Assembly: GCA_010015745.1 (NCBI GenBank)
Contig: ML978172.1
Span: forward strand, 1 to 64,000
Reading direction: 5' to 3'
Origin: Setomelanomma holmii
Taxonomy: Eukaryota > Ascomycota > Dothideomycetes > Pleosporales > Phaeosphaeriaceae
Length of the DNA stretch: 64,000 bases
The first letter of the stretch is position 1, and each line of letters starts with the position of its first letter. The notes beneath the pieces are model-generated. The model ran no database searches and was not told the origin of the DNA. It worked only from the letters and a program-made list of their open reading frames with translations. A program made the position numbers and the translations under genes. This document shows positions 51,253 to 63,911 of this stretch, piece after piece.

Positions 51253-52759
51253 GGTGGGTTGATTGATGCGTGCTGAAACGCGTGCGATGTGCAACGTAAG
51301 CTGTGTCGAGCACAATGGAGTGCAATTGAGGTAGTGAAGCTAGACTAGTCCAGAATACGGGATCATCAGAAAAGCTACTCGGTGTGCGACGGCAGTTCAC
51401 ATATATAAAGTGGTAGGAGCAACAATGACGCGAGGCGGGAGTTGGTTCCGAGGCAATTCCGCACGTCACGGTCCCACTTCAACCGCCGACGTCTGCTTCG
51501 TCTTGCACACCACGTATCCACAAGCCATACGAATTCATCGAACATAACTAGGGAGCCATCTTCCCGGACGACATTGATTGCCCTGATACATCCGCCATAA
51601 GAAAAGCGAGGACGCTCTGGCACGTAAGCTTTGCTTCGAGCACCATGACATCGTCGTGGACGACGACAACGATGACAACGTCCTGTGATGTTCTCGCACG
51701 TTGATCCAATTATCGATCCGAACGAGGTCGACGAGAATCTTCATCATCGACATATTCATGATGGCAATGCGTACTGCCCCCCATCGCATGCATCGTTGGT
51801 GCTTCGACCCCTCAGCACCCTCGTCAAAAGGTCCAGCCCTGGAGCTGAGAACGATGGCGCATCGGGAGATCTTTTCTGCAGCCTGAGGCTTGCTGTAACG
51901 AGGAACGCGACCCCGCACATCCTCAGCTGCTTCAATTCAGCTGCATGTAAAAGAAACTCTTTCCAAGCACACGATCTTAAGGACCTTTTCCCTTCTCCCT
52001 TGTCGAGAACGAGTAACATCAATGCTCCATTTTGGTATGCCCAGCGAGCCTAGCGGAAGCACAATCATATGTCTAGGTACTATAAATTGGGGAACGCGAG
52101 CTCCAGAGAGAACATCAAACATGTGTTCTTCGATGCACCAATGGCTCAGTTGCGGCGACTGGCTATCTGGAACAATTTCGAACGACTGGTCCTCAGGGTC
52201 GGCCACATTGTTGCGAACAGTAAATTGTCTTGAAACGATGCCATGTGAGGCGAGCGCTAATCTATTGCTGTACAGCCCTTGGAGATGGAGCACTCGCCAG
52301 CAGGAATAGATAATGCGAATTTGCCTCCTTCGCTCCGGCTTGATACAACTGAATCAGATGTCACAGATCCATCCCCCCAAACGATGTTGATATAGGATCA
52401 CCTCAAGAGTCAGAAAGTGGTCCGGTCCCAACAGCGTCCAATGACTCGGAACCATCTACCGCAACGACCGAGTTCGGAGAAGTTGCAAATCCTCCACCCG
52501 AGCAACCGGTAGGTTTGTCTGAATCGGCTGCTACACCTCAAGAGGATGCACTGGCACAGATGATCGCTAACGCCTTCGAAATGGCCAATCCTCCCCTACA
52601 AAAGCACCAAGAAGAGATTATTGTCGACAGGCGGCAGGTCACAACTGTCTGTAGAGATTTTGCAAAGCGCCTGAATAGGGTCAGCGACCTGAGCAACCGT
52701 CTTGTCCCAGCATCACAACAGCCATCAAAGCCATCCCCCCAAGATGCACATTCCCGATG
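51253..52759. other. 1.5-kb stretch of possible gene fragments
   Basis: Minus-strand open stretches at 51375-51623 and 51937-52293 are protein-like but start without ATG (for example FEIVPDSQSPQLSHWCIEEH). A plus-strand frame (52515-52760, about 81 residues) is acidic and Gln-rich. They may be pieces of decaying genes. No family recognised. Confidence 0.3.
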
Positions 52760-54982
52760 ATGATTACGACAAAGAGGCCGCCTTGCGGTGTCAACGTGTT
52801 TCTGGGCGATCCAGTGTTATCGAAGTCAAGTCTCGTGGAAGGTCTCTTTCGCTTCCTGAACCGAGATGTTCACGAGCAGGCTGAGAATCAAGGTGCCCTA
52901 GAAGGATCCGCTAGATTGCAGGCCATATGCGGAGCACACGAAATGAACGCGCATGAGGTCTGTAAAGGCTTCATCGAAGCGTTTCTGCAGCCATGGTGGA
53001 CCCGAGTTTAGATTTTGGTAAGTTCAGTTTCCCCTTCACACAAACTTCCCACGTTATGCCGAGCAGGAGAATGAATCGCAAGCATGTTGTTTGTAAATTA
53101 CATTCTTAAAGTCGTAGATACTTGACTCTTCCTGAGACACACAACTTACATTTCTTGATGGACCGAACCGTCACGGTCATGTCATTGACATAGAGCAGCA
53201 AGAAGTCTACCTCGCGAAGTTGGAGCCAGAATTGTACTGGAGCAGAACGCATACTAGCAACGATTGCGTCAAGAAAGATTTTAGTCTGTTGACGCGCTCC
53301 TCCTGGCAGCTGTTTTCCGACAAGGATGCCAAAGCCCGGGACATTGCGGCCCTCGTCTCAAAGAGTGGTAAGACTATTGGCGCTTTCAATCCCAAGTGGA
53401 GCACAGCCCTGCATTGATCTCACGGCGGCTTGAGACACATGGAGTCGACATTCCCCGATGACTGTATCGTGAGCTGCTCGCCCAAGCTACGAAGCCGCAC
53501 GACTTTGTCTATGGACTGACGCACATGTTCGACTCTCTATATGGCAGAGTCTTCGTGCTCAACTACGACATGCGTAAAGAGCTCCTCTTTGCCTTTTTGG
53601 CTGTGTTCTTGGTCTAATTCGAGTGCTGGGGCGATACGCTTTGGTGTTATCCTTACCGCTTCGCAGCTGGACGACGTCACTACCCATCATGGCTTCCAGA
53701 TTTCACAAGATATATCGTACCGCATGACCTGGATGCAGTCCCGCTGGACATCGATGCAGAAGACCTGAAGCCAAAATTGTTGGTGCTGGATCACCGCCTT
53801 CACGCCAACGCCTACGTCCTAGACCAAGTATACGTTCACCGCCATGTTCACCAAAACGACCACCCACACAACCACGATAAGATATTTGCAGAGCTCCGGT
53901 AGTTCGACTATTGCATTAACAACAATCACGAGTGTCATGCAGTTTTTGTCAATGATGCTGCACCGGAAGACACTGCGCTGCAAACTTTCCTCGACATGTA
54001 TAAGACATACTATGCCAAATGGACGCATTTCATCTCAGCTTTTCGAGGTTCGCTCTTCCAACCAACAATGAAGCCAGAATTTCAGGACCGACTTCCACGC
54101 CAGGTCCTTGAATGTGTACCTGCCTTGGACGTACTGCGATGGCATGCATATAGGACTGAAGTTCTCGGTCTTATCGAGGCTCTAGGTGTCAAAGCTGATC
54201 GACCAGGTCCTGGGTGCGTCGATAACGTCTTCTCTTCTAGAATGAGCGACGTGTTTCGAAGAGAGTTCGCTGACTTCTTCATTGGAGCATGCATCTTTGA
54301 CTGGGACCATCTCTCCCTCTGGCGCTTTTGATTCCAGGATGCGAGGCAGTGGTCGTCGAGCAATGTCGCGTACTGGTCTGCCGTTCGCGATGTATCACCA
54401 GAGCAGTCGAAGACTCGCACTCGAGCCATCATGACGAGCTACGAGGAGTTTCAACAGGACATCCACGCACAAATCATGCGTGTGAGCTGGTGTTACAGCT
54501 CCTATTACACGTTTCTCGCGTACGTCATATTACTTGACTGCGATGACCATCGTGCCCTCGAAATGGTGGTACACAACCTCCGAATGGCAGGTCACGAATT
54601 CCGCAGCGTATATCACTCCATCCAAACTCCGCAAATCGAAACTCTCGCAGCCACGGTCTCCTCCATGGCGACACGTCACGAGAATCTCAAGACAGTTTCT
54701 GACTTGTTCGCTGGCCGCTACCTTCTGTGGACAGATGGCGGGTTTCGTGGTATCAACTGCCCTGGTACGGAGGTCTGCTGCGACGATAAGATCTGTGTGG
54801 TGATCGCAAACGGTTTGTCATTTCCGCTACTTGTGCGCGATTGGGATGAGACGACTGGTGAAGGTTGGATTGCTGGCTTTGCAAACATTAGAGGAGTCGA
54901 TATGCTGGGGCAAGATGCGGATAAAGCGAGCTTAACGGATGATTACAAGAAGGGAGAGATAAGGGTGTTAAGATTGAGATGA
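52760..54982 (+). pseudogene. Decayed HET (heterokaryon incompatibility) gene
   Basis: Plus-strand pieces in shifting frames follow the order of a HET protein: VFLGDP with an Asp/Leu-rich helix (about 52798), FIEAFLQPWWTRV (about 52970, the place of the conserved WxxRxWxxQE segment), KPHDFVYGLTHMFDSLYGRV (53495), YPSWLPDFTRYIVPHD (53680, the usual PSWVPDW motif), then helical blocks (54000-54330) and an intact C-terminal part (54431-54982). Several stops and frame changes break it, although some may hide introns. The start of the domain (the YALSYxWG and WIDAICINQ motifs) is not found. HET proteins trigger cell death when unlike individuals fuse. Confidence 0.5.
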
Positions 54983-55025
54983 CTCGACTCTATCTGTAGC
55001 CCCTCCTTCCACCTATACTCACAAT

Positions 55026-56035
55026 CTAGCCGCGCCAAAAGTGAAGTTGAACCCTCCTTGTTGTGGCCTTGATACAGGATTTCCCCGCACCGCGTTGCTC
55101 CAACACCAACAAGCGTGCCTTGCACTGCCCAGCATCATCCACCACCGCGTGAAAAGCGCCTACAACCCAGTCCTCCAAGGTATGCTCTCCTGTTACAGCC
55201 GCCAACTCGTCGATTGCAGTCTTTTGGTCCTGTTGAAAGTGGTGCTCATACACACCGAGTGGTGTGTCGGAAGCATCGCGGAATGTATGCTCGATATGCT
55301 CGTTCGATGAGACGACCTTGTTGTGCGCATTTATGAGGCTGTCGTGGTCGCTGGACAAACTGGCGTGATTATCGTAGAGGCTGGTACAGTACTTGGACAG
55401 ACTTGCGTGATCGGCGTAGAGAGTGTTGTGCTTTTCGAGCATCTCGAGATGCATTTTGTAGCCTTTCTTGAGAGTGGCTTCGATCTTGGAGAGGCGGACA
55501 TTGATGCGGGAAAAGTCGGTTCCTTTGATCTTCGGGGTGGCGTTGTGGGATTGTGTAGAAGTGATGCGATTATCCATGTCATCGAGTTTGCTTGAGGTTT
55601 TATGCTCGAGTTGTGCGATGGGGGTATTGTGGTGATGCTGCAGGTCGGAGATCTTGTCTTGCTGTTCTTGCTCGAGCGCATCGACCTTGCGAGGGAGAAG
55701 TTGTTCCAAATTTCCAATGGTGATGCTTTGATGTTCTTTGAGTTCGGCATTTCACGAGACAAGGCCTTGATCCTGGGCGATAATTCAGAATGTCTTTCGT
55801 TTTTCCGACCTCGTTAGTATCGTGTGATGAGATTGCAGGTGGCGCGGTGGAGATCGGTGGCGATATCCTTTACTTGCTCCAGATACGCGTTCTTGACATG
55901 TTCGAATTCGATTCGAAGGCGCATCTTCGCACAGCTGTCCTGCAACCAAAGCAATGTCGTGATGGTGAAGACAAAACAAGTCACCAGGTATAGAAGCTCT
56001 GCGCCCTCACGTGTAACGACGAAATTGTGTAGCAT
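55026..56035 (-). CDS. Membrane-anchored coiled-coil protein, possibly frameshifted
   Basis: From ATG 56035 a short head and one transmembrane helix (LLYLVTCFVFTITTLLWL) are followed by a coiled coil (KMRLRIEFEHVKNAYLEQVK). An intron with GTAAAG donor and TACTAAC branch site follows near 55870-55800. The rest is a long coiled coil (LEQLLPRKVDALEQEQQDK and more) ending at 55026. Between SREM and AELKEHQ, near 55746-55748, the frame changes by one base, although the coiled-coil pattern continues straight through, suggesting a one-base deletion or a sequencing error. The layout resembles fungal membrane-tethered coiled-coil proteins. No family recognised. It lies between two HET genes. Confidence 0.45.
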
Positions 56036-56466
56036 GGTGGGCAAAGAGCAGTAAGTGTCCGGACAGGTGCGCAATACATATTTGAAAAAAAAAACGATCT
56101 GAAAGCGAAACGGCCAGCGTCTGGACTGTAGATGTGCGTGGTAGTAGTTGTGGAGAATGAGGATGGAAGATTGAAGAAGTCTATGTACCGTTCGTGGCGC
56201 CTACCCATGAGCAAGATCTCACAATAGATGCGTTCTATTGTACAGACGACACTCAATTACAACAAAATTCATTCTGATGAGGGACAGTAGCATTGGGCTT
56301 GAGTGGGGCGAACGCGCACCTGCAAAGCACAGGCCTTCTGATGCCCTGCGACTTCAATTTCACCTCAAGCCAGTTTATATACAGACACATTTGACTAGGT
56401 GAGTTCGAAAAGAAGCATAACAGATGAAAGACTATGAACAAAAGCCGAAAATACGTGGAAAAAAAG

Positions 56467-59400
56467 TCATCGAATCTCAAAGACATGATCCGGCTTACCA
56501 GTGTAGAACTTCTGACGCACAGCCTCGCCGTCCATCATACCGTGGATGTATGCCTGCGACCAAAGTCAGTGAGAGCCCGACTATCATGCGTTGTCTTATT
56601 GCATGTCTTACCTGATCCAAGAATCTATAGTGCCTGAGTGGGTCGCGAATCTTCGCTTTGCGCTGACGCTCGATTTGCCGAGCAATCTTCTTGTCCGCCT
56701 CCGCCTTCCGTTCGGCCTTCAACTCATCCAACAGCTTCTTTTCCTCTTCGGTAAGCGGGCGATTGTTGTCACCCTTCATAACAGTGTTTTTTTCGTCTTG
56801 TCGTGCAATCTTGGCTTCTTCTTCTATATCTGACATGGACTCTTCCTCCTCAATATCGCTCTGCGTGTCCACCTTTCCAAGCAAATCATCCCTTTCTGCT
56901 TCGATTTTCTGATTCTCTATCTTCTTCTGCTCTTCTTCCTCGGTTTCCTTGGTAGTCTTTGTCTGAGCATTCTCTCTGTTGTGCCTGCGTGTTTGCTTCT
57001 TCACTTCGTCACGTTCATCATCAGAGAGCTTGCTATATTGCCACGCACGATCGCGATACCTTTCGACCTTCCCCATGAGTCGTTTCATGATTTCTATGCC
57101 GTCTTCAAGTTTCTCATTGTCGTATCCGTTCTTGGTCTTGAACACGGCAGTCTCCCGGCGCAGGATCACAGGTACAGTGCACCCATAGACAATGCAAATG
57201 AGGTCGCCTTCCCTGACTTCCTCCGATACAAGACCTAAGGCGCCTTTGTTAGTCTTGATAAGTGCGCGATTCCAGATTACTGCCTGAACGCGTCGGCAGA
57301 ACTCAGCGATTATAGAGTTCCGCTCATTGTAAATGAGCGCAGTTGTGTCAACTGCATTGCTTCGGATGCCGCCCTTGAGTATAGTCTCTTTGCAAGCACG
57401 TGCATAATAGTATGGCGGATTGCGATCATTCCTTCCGCGATCTGCGACCAAAGTCCTCCAGAAGGCAGTTGGTGGGTCGTCGAGATCGCCATTCATCCCA
57501 GGTGGTCGACGTGCCTCACCCCATCCAGCAAGGTCAAGCCATGATGCTGGTATCGCTCCAGCCTGTGAAACTTGGGCGACCTTTTCGACTCGATCAAAAC
57601 AGAAGCCTTTGAGGTAAAGACTGTGGTGTCCCAAATGCGCTCGTCTCTTAAATTGCAACGTCTTGAAATCAACAACCTTCGTCTGCCCTGCGCTATAGTT
57701 TCGGTGACCATCCTGCGGAGTTCCTACCAAAGGATCTGCATTCTTGCGACCCATTTTCATCATGTCCATGCCGGGATGCGGGAAAATATCGAATGGAGCG
57801 CCGTCGATTCTAGCTACCCAGGACGGTAGCCCAAGCTCTTGTAGGCTTGCATGCTTGGGCTTGCCGTCTTTGCGAGATGGCTTAGGAGATCTTGAACCCA
57901 CGAGGGCGGTACTTCGGGCCTTGGCTTGATTCGCCATCCGTTCATCGAGGCCAGCAAGCTTTGCTTTGACTTTTAGAATGTCTTCAAGCTGAGGGTCTTG
58001 AGCGAGGTTCCCGATGACTTCCTTGTGTTCCTTCCAAATGTCTTTATCCACATCGTCTTGGCGTCGAATTCTCTGCAATGAGCTATTATCTGAGGCTGGC
58101 GGTTGGGCGCCCCTCCTATGTTCAGGAAATGCCAGCTTGATAAAAGGGGTCACTGTTCTTTGCGTTTCGCAACCGTGCTGCTCTCTGTATTGTTCCATGG
58201 TACGTGTATCTTTGTGTGTTTTCGGTCGAACTGTCACTGTGTTAAGGGACCTCGGGCTCTCATCAAGCGGCCGTCGTTGGGCCACGTATCTCTCCCATTC
58301 ATCTGACCAGGTGTTCGCCTTTCCAGGGAAGCTGGCGGCGCTGCCCTGTTTGCTAATTGTGCGACCAACGACCTTGTCCTCTGCTGAGACATCTCCGAGC
58401 GGAGTTTTCTTCCCGTTCATTGCAGCCGGCTCTTGATGACCCAAAGTCGTGTCTCGCTCTGCACCAGGCTGGGGATCCGAAGGACCCGCGGGAGCAACAC
58501 GAGTCTTGGCCGGATGTGTTAGGGTTTGCACCTCAGGTGTCTCAAATAGCTTCTCTGCATCTTGGGACCATGAGATGAGCCAATCGCCATTTTCCCGCCG
58601 CCGTATGCCTTCCTTGACTGGAGGTGGTTTGTCATCACCGTCGACCTTAGAGGCTCCAGGGCGCCAGTCTTTCGCCCAAGGTCGGCACAGCACATCAAGT
58701 GCCTGCTGTGGATCCAACTTAGCGCATCTCTCGATGCAAAATTGGACGAACTCTTTGCAGACATCAGGATATGGGCTATTGTAGTCAAGCAGATAGGGCT
58801 TCTGCTCCAATTGATCTCCAAAGACCTGAGCAATGAGCGCCTGGTGTCTTTTCTGCTTGGTCGAGGTAGGTGGGTTGGGTGATGCATCTCTTGCGATTGC
58901 GATCAAAGCATAAACGGAGTCGTGTGGTCGACCGCAATCGAAGATCGATAAGCTGGTGACCAAAAACTCCAGACTTAGTAAGCTTCTGCGTTTTGGTCCT
59001 TTGACAATCTCGTCGCCACGTTGATATTCTCGGAAAATTCGGGCGGTGGCATTGACCAGGAGACTGGCACCTAACTCAGAAATATGTTCAAACCAATTGG
59101 GGACTAAGCGTGACTTGGCGTCTTTTCTGAGAAGCTCGGAGAGCCGATGTGTTGCGGTCTCAACTTCCACGAATAGCTCAACGGCAATCGCCAATTCCCG
59201 CCACTCGAGCTCGTCCGGGCCGCAGTAGACACTAGCGACAGGCGCAAGGGCAATCTCTTGTACGACCCAGCGTCGAGAAAACCAGTCGCGTTGCATCAAT
59301 GCAACGAAAGCCCGCCACTTCGGAGCATGGACGTCCTCCGTGCATAGCTGATCGAAGTTCTTCAGATGACTGATGTCGTCTCGAATGAAGCGAAAGGCTT

Positions 59401-59962
59401 TTTGGCTATTATCGTCGTCTTCACCGAGCCACACGCAGACCTGTGAGGCTCGCGTATAAACCAGCGACATCATCGAAACCTGGTAGCTTCGCTCTTCCTT
59501 ATTCTTTTGGTTGATGCAGATAGCATCGATCCACAAGATTCGATCCTGTCCTCTTCTGAGATACTTCAATGCCAGGCCCAGTGTCTGCGACACCCTCTTT
59601 CGGTACATTTCGCCATCATTACGGATCATGATCGTATACTCGCTGTTGTCTTCATCGCCCCATCTCCAGGACAGAGCCTCGTATTTGATGGGTCTGGTAA
59701 GAGTGTCATTGGTGCCAACAATTCTGGGCAGTGGTTCTCCTTCAACAAATTCGGCTTCGAGCATTTCGCACAAAACTTGTGGACTTCTGAGCACTCCGGG
59801 GTATAAGCGGAGAAGGCGTATTCGCTTTTTGTCCTTGGGAAGGTCGCTGTAGCCATATGCTTCAGTCCCCTCATTCTTGCTGTCATCGTATTCGAGAAGC
59901 GCAGATCGGATCTGACGGGGTATTTCTTCTGGTAGATCGGGAGTCGTCGGTGCTGCGGCCAT
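56467..59962 (-). CDS. HET-domain protein, intact, 1145 residues
   Basis: Exon 1 (59962-56612) and exon 2 (56553-56467), joined by a 58-bp intron with a CACTGAC-like branch site, give 1145 residues. The HET domain (~residues 90-260) has YEALSWRWG (94-102), WIDAICINQ (144-152), VCVWLGEDDDNS and RDWFSRRWVVQEIALA. A DSVYALIAIA block follows near residue 350. The middle (~480-720) is a charged, low-complexity insertion. The end carries the usual HET C-terminal layout: EVREGDLICIVYGCTVPVIL, a highly charged coiled coil of about 150 residues, and, after the intron, AYIHGMMDGEAV. HET proteins act in non-self recognition and trigger programmed death on fusion. The coiled-coil insertion between VPVIL and YIHGMMDGEA is unusual in length. 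Confidence 0.9.
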
Positions 59963-61175
59963 GGTGAGGCAATCCTGTAATTGAGATTGCTAAGTAGCTC
60001 TGGTATGCCGAAAGTGTATAAATAAGCACGCCCCATCAACAGCGCATGTATCGCACCTTGGCATGGACTGGAAACCAAGCGGAAGCCCGTTCTTTATACA
60101 GCTTGGGCTGTTTGAGCCTCATCTAGGTCAACACTCAGCACTCAGCCCGTTCGCATCAGACCTCGGCGATGAGTGGCTACAATGGTTCTGGTGGCTGGCA
60201 TGGGTCAACTTGAATCGGTTGCGCACCTGCATATTCTAAGGATTTGGGCTGCATCTCCACCGTTCGTAGATCAGCCCATATCGTTGCGGCAAAAAATCTG
60301 CACCCATAGATGGTGGTGATGTGCAGAAGACAAAGTGCCGCTTTGAGCTTTCATCATACCCGTTACTGTTCTGCACGATCTTCTCCTTCCCCAATCATGG
60401 AGAACAAAGAGCCACGAACCACGTTTGCTGGTCGCACTGCTTCGAGATTCCGAGGTGCTGTAGGCGTACGAGGCTGAACGCTGCGCATCTGAGGCCAATA
60501 CAGTCTGCCGCCGGGCACCATGCAGATGGCTTTCGCTGGCTGAAGCATCGATGCAACTTTGTTTGCGCGTCGAATGAGAGGCCGACCCGCCTCTCGCAAT
60601 CGCGGGCCGCATCGCTTATCATGCGCCACATTGCTTGTTCACCAGGACTTCGAACGTCAGCTGTGGCATCGCAGGAGCGGTTCTAAGCGAGAAGGCTTGT
60701 TGCACAATCCAATGCGGACCTCAGCTTGTGTAATCCTTTCCAGATTTGTCCTCGTGGTGTTGATCCACCCTGTACCGGACCGTGCGAGGAGGACTCGAGA
60801 CGTCGGTGGCGTATACGGCCCGAGTCTTACCGAACAAGGCTGAAAATCCAGCATCCTCGGCCCCCAGCCTTCTCAGCTGAGGTGGCCTTGCGAATGCGAG
60901 AGGTTGGGTTTGCGGCAACGTGGTCCAGTGGTGGGATGTTATGAGTAAGCGGAGGCTAATGAACCAGGCGCAATAATGGATTGTGTCAGATATGCGCGGT
61001 GGTATACCAATGTTGTCCAGGTTTCGCCTCCAACAGACTGGACATGCTAGTGGAAAACCTGCGTTCAATCGCAGCATGTGCTTCGGCCGGGTTTTGACAT
61101 CATGTTTGACACGCGCAGATGCTCGAAGACGCCAAATATGGGGTTCGAGAGGTGGGAAAGTACCCAAGTGCGCGC
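59963..61175. other. 1.2-kb intergenic region
   Basis: Promoter of the HET gene and 3' flank of the DUF4385 gene. Several frames without ATG or protein character. No RNA or repeat recognised. Confidence 0.4.
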
Positions 61176-61742
61176 TTAGTCCTCCTCTTCCTCTTTGATT
61201 TCTTGCTTAATGCTCGTTTCCGACTGAGCCATTCCGACAGGCATAACCCCTTCCTCTTCAGTATCCGCCTCTTTCCTCTTCTTCCTCTGCTGCTTATCCC
61301 ACTCTTTCTGCTCCTTCATAAACCTATCTTTCTTACTCGTATACCCATCATGTAGCTTCGCCTTCTCCCACATTTCCCTGAAGATCAGGCTAGCCTCCAG
61401 CTTCTCCTCCATCCCCTTATGCCCCTCGCTCTTCTTCAGCTCTTCACCTGTTATTTTATCATACTTTCTACCTCCAGCATGATTCGCGTAGCGCTTTGCA
61501 CGCGTCATACCCATCTGCAGGAACTTGCGCGACATGTCCATGCCGATGAAGTCATCTTGATCATTGTACTCCAGAAACTTTGCGTAGATTTGTTGTGAAC
61601 TTTTGCGCGCGATGGCTGGTGTTTTGAAGCGCCACAGTGGCAGGATTTCAGATTTATAGGGCTCGAACGTTAGAACACCCTGTTCGCCGCGGCCGATGCG
61701 GTAGCTCATGCGCTGTGCTTTGGTGAGGGGCTGAGACGGCAT
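61176..61742 (-). CDS. DUF4385 protein
   Basis: A single exon of 188 residues from ATG 61742. Conserved blocks of the DUF4385 family are present: YRIGRGEQGVLTFEPYKSEI, LPLWRFKTPAIARKSS, DDFIGMDMSRKFLQMG and TRAKRYANHAGGRKYD. A lysine/glutamate-rich tail ends the protein. The family occurs in bacteria and fungi and its function is unknown. Confidence 0.87.
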   Translation of the reverse strand: MPSQPLTKAQRMSYRIGRGEQGVLTFEPYKSEILPLWRFKTPAIARKSSQQIYAKFLEYNDQDDFIGMDMSRKFLQMGMTRAKRYANHAGGRKYDKITGEELKKSEGHKGMEEKLEASLIFREMWEKAKLHDGYTSKKDRFMKEQKEWDKQQRKKRKEADTEEEGVMPVGMAQSETSIKQEIKEEEED

Positions 61743-62135
61743 CACTGGATTGATGTTACAAATTTTGTATTGGATCTTTGCATCAATGAGATGCGATCTG
61801 TGGTCTAATACGGAGGTTTTATTTTTGATGTTCGTGATGTGAGGTTCGCGACGGCATGACGTAGTGCATTGGCGTCGACGCGACACGTGGTCACGTTCCT
61901 CCAAGCCAGCCCATCGACACTTCATCTAGCACAATCTCATCGCTCTTCATGCTCTTCGAATTCTTTGAAAACTACGGACACATAGTCCTTGAATGATTCG
62001 AGGCACATAGAGGACGCCCTGCCCACTCCTTGCCCTCGCGAAACTAATTATACTGCTTTGTAGGAACATGTCGCGCCTGTCTATGAATAGTCTTGTTGAC
62101 TCAAAGAGATAACTTTTATGGCAACATATAACGTA
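61743..62135. other. Spacer before the transposon
   Basis: About 390 bp, upstream of the DUF4385 gene. No gene recognised. Confidence 0.4.
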
Positions 62136-62200
62136 CTCCACGAGCGAGTTGCCCACCTTGCCAAGCCCCCACCAAAATCTACCGTCTCACACAGTAGAAA
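62136..62200. repeat. Left terminal inverted repeat of the pogo element
   Basis: Begins ctccacgagcgagttgccc and runs to acagtagaaa; pairs with 63912-63976. TA precedes it. Confidence 0.92.
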
Positions 62201-62439
62201 ACGCAACGCAACGGTTCTCAGCGGTACTCTACGGTGCTGCACAGTAGCTTAAATTAACCAGAGAGTATCGCTTCTACTTGTTTACACGTGCGCAAGTTGT
62301 GCTCAGCCTTGCTGCAGCGTCTACAGCACCTTGAAGTTGGCTCACTGCCTTCAGCGTACGCACTCTTCTTTGCCTTCTTCCCACTACTATGCACTGCAAA
62401 CTCCGCTAAGGTGGTTAAGTGCACGCCCTCTGCAGCTGT

Positions 62440-63907
62440 AAGGGTTCACTCTACCTGTATACGCTTTCTTTTGCGTGATTTACGGCATGAGGCGGCCTTA
62501 TTGGTTGCTTGAAGCTCCTTGACTTGGTTGCGCATCAACACCAAGGAATGTGCTATCATCTCAGCACCTTTGGTGAGCTTTTCAACCGCATCGACCATCG
62601 AGGTAGGCGAGCTATCTGCATGCCTCTCAATCCTCTCTCGAATCAGATTTGATTGCGACACAAATTCTAGGGTATTGCTTAGGGTTTTGGACACCCAAGG
62701 AGCATTGTTGACGGTAGGTGGTGTAGGCGTACAAAGGCAGACGTCCATCATCGATATCACCGCCTCTAGATCAAGTGGAACTAAGCTAGCACCTTAAAAG
62801 CCTCCCTGGATATTGCTTTCAGGAATTAAGTCCTTAAAAGTAGCAATAAAGCAGGGTAAGAACTCAAGTTTGGTGATGTAGTTGATCTGGTTGCACATCA
62901 GGTTCTTGGCTTGGCGCCTATACGCCTTCTTTAATAGCGAGAAACAGCCTACATTAAGAGGCTGCAGAAGGTGCGACGAGTGAGGAGGCATGCAGAGAGT
63001 GATAATCTTGTTATCCTTGCATTACTGCTCGAAATTAAGCGAGTCGTGGCTCTCGTGGCCATCAATAATAAGCAAACGTACTGTGCCAACAGTACGTTTT
63101 TTTTGTATGAGCGTTAAAGTCCTTCAGCCACTGCAGACCAAGCTGATTTGTTGTCCAGCCGTTCTCAGAGACTCCAATAACCTAATCGTAAGATAGGTTA
63201 TCCTCCTTGTACCAGGCGGAGAGGTGGGTCTTGCCCTGGAAGATGACAAAGAGTGGGATTGCCCACCCAGTTGCGTTGATACCTTGGATCACCGTAGTCC
63301 ACTCTCGATTACCCTGCTGTACTGTCTTTGGCCGTCCTCGACGCTCAGAGCCTGTGACTACTGCTGCAGTCGATATCATGCCCATCATGAAGCCAGACTC
63401 ATCAAAGTTGTAGGTGTCTTTGTCAAGGATACTGTGCTTGGCCTTCGTGTTCTCTACAAGCTTAAACCAGGCTCATACAGCCTCAGAATCCTCGCTGAGA
63501 GCTCTCTTATAGTCGTACTTGCGATTAAGCTTGACTTTGAGCTCAGGGCAACGTTTGACGAAGTTTCCAGCCCAGTTGACGCCTACAGCCTGTTGGCCAC
63601 GCTCCTTGCGCAGTAGATTGGCCATATCCCTCACAGCAGGAAGCCGGGGCGAAAATCCTCGCGCATCAAGGTCAAGTATATGCTGAAAAATCACCTCCAC
63701 CTCTGTTAGACAAAGATTTGATGAGTTAGGCGCGCAACTGTGTCGAAACTGCTTCCTAGCGTGTCTGTTGGCGAGCGTTCTTTGGTTGACATTGAAGATC
63801 TTAGCAGCGCGTCGTTCAGAGAGACTTGCGTCTTGATTGATAGCGTGAAGCGCAAGCTGTAATGGAGCTTCTTTTGAAGCTGGTAGCTGGTTAGGTGGTA
63901 GAGACAT
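62440..63907 (-). pseudogene. Pogo-type transposase, DDE domain, several stops
   Basis: From ATG 63907 (MSLPPNQLPA) the frame encodes an N-terminal helix-turn-helix (SERRAAKIFNVNQRTLANRH) and a CENP-B-like part. It stops at a TGA at 63473-63475, in the place of Arg in RAWF. It resumes as YNFDESGFMMG (first catalytic Asp), stops at a TAG in place of Trp (near 63180), changes frame in a poly-A/T run (near 63100-63105), and continues as VRLLIIDGHESHD (second Asp), PPHSSHLLQPLNVGCFS and a C-terminal region to about 62446. Some stops fit C-to-T or G-to-A change, as from RIP. Not functional. Confidence 0.88.
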
Positions 63908-63911
63908 CGCG

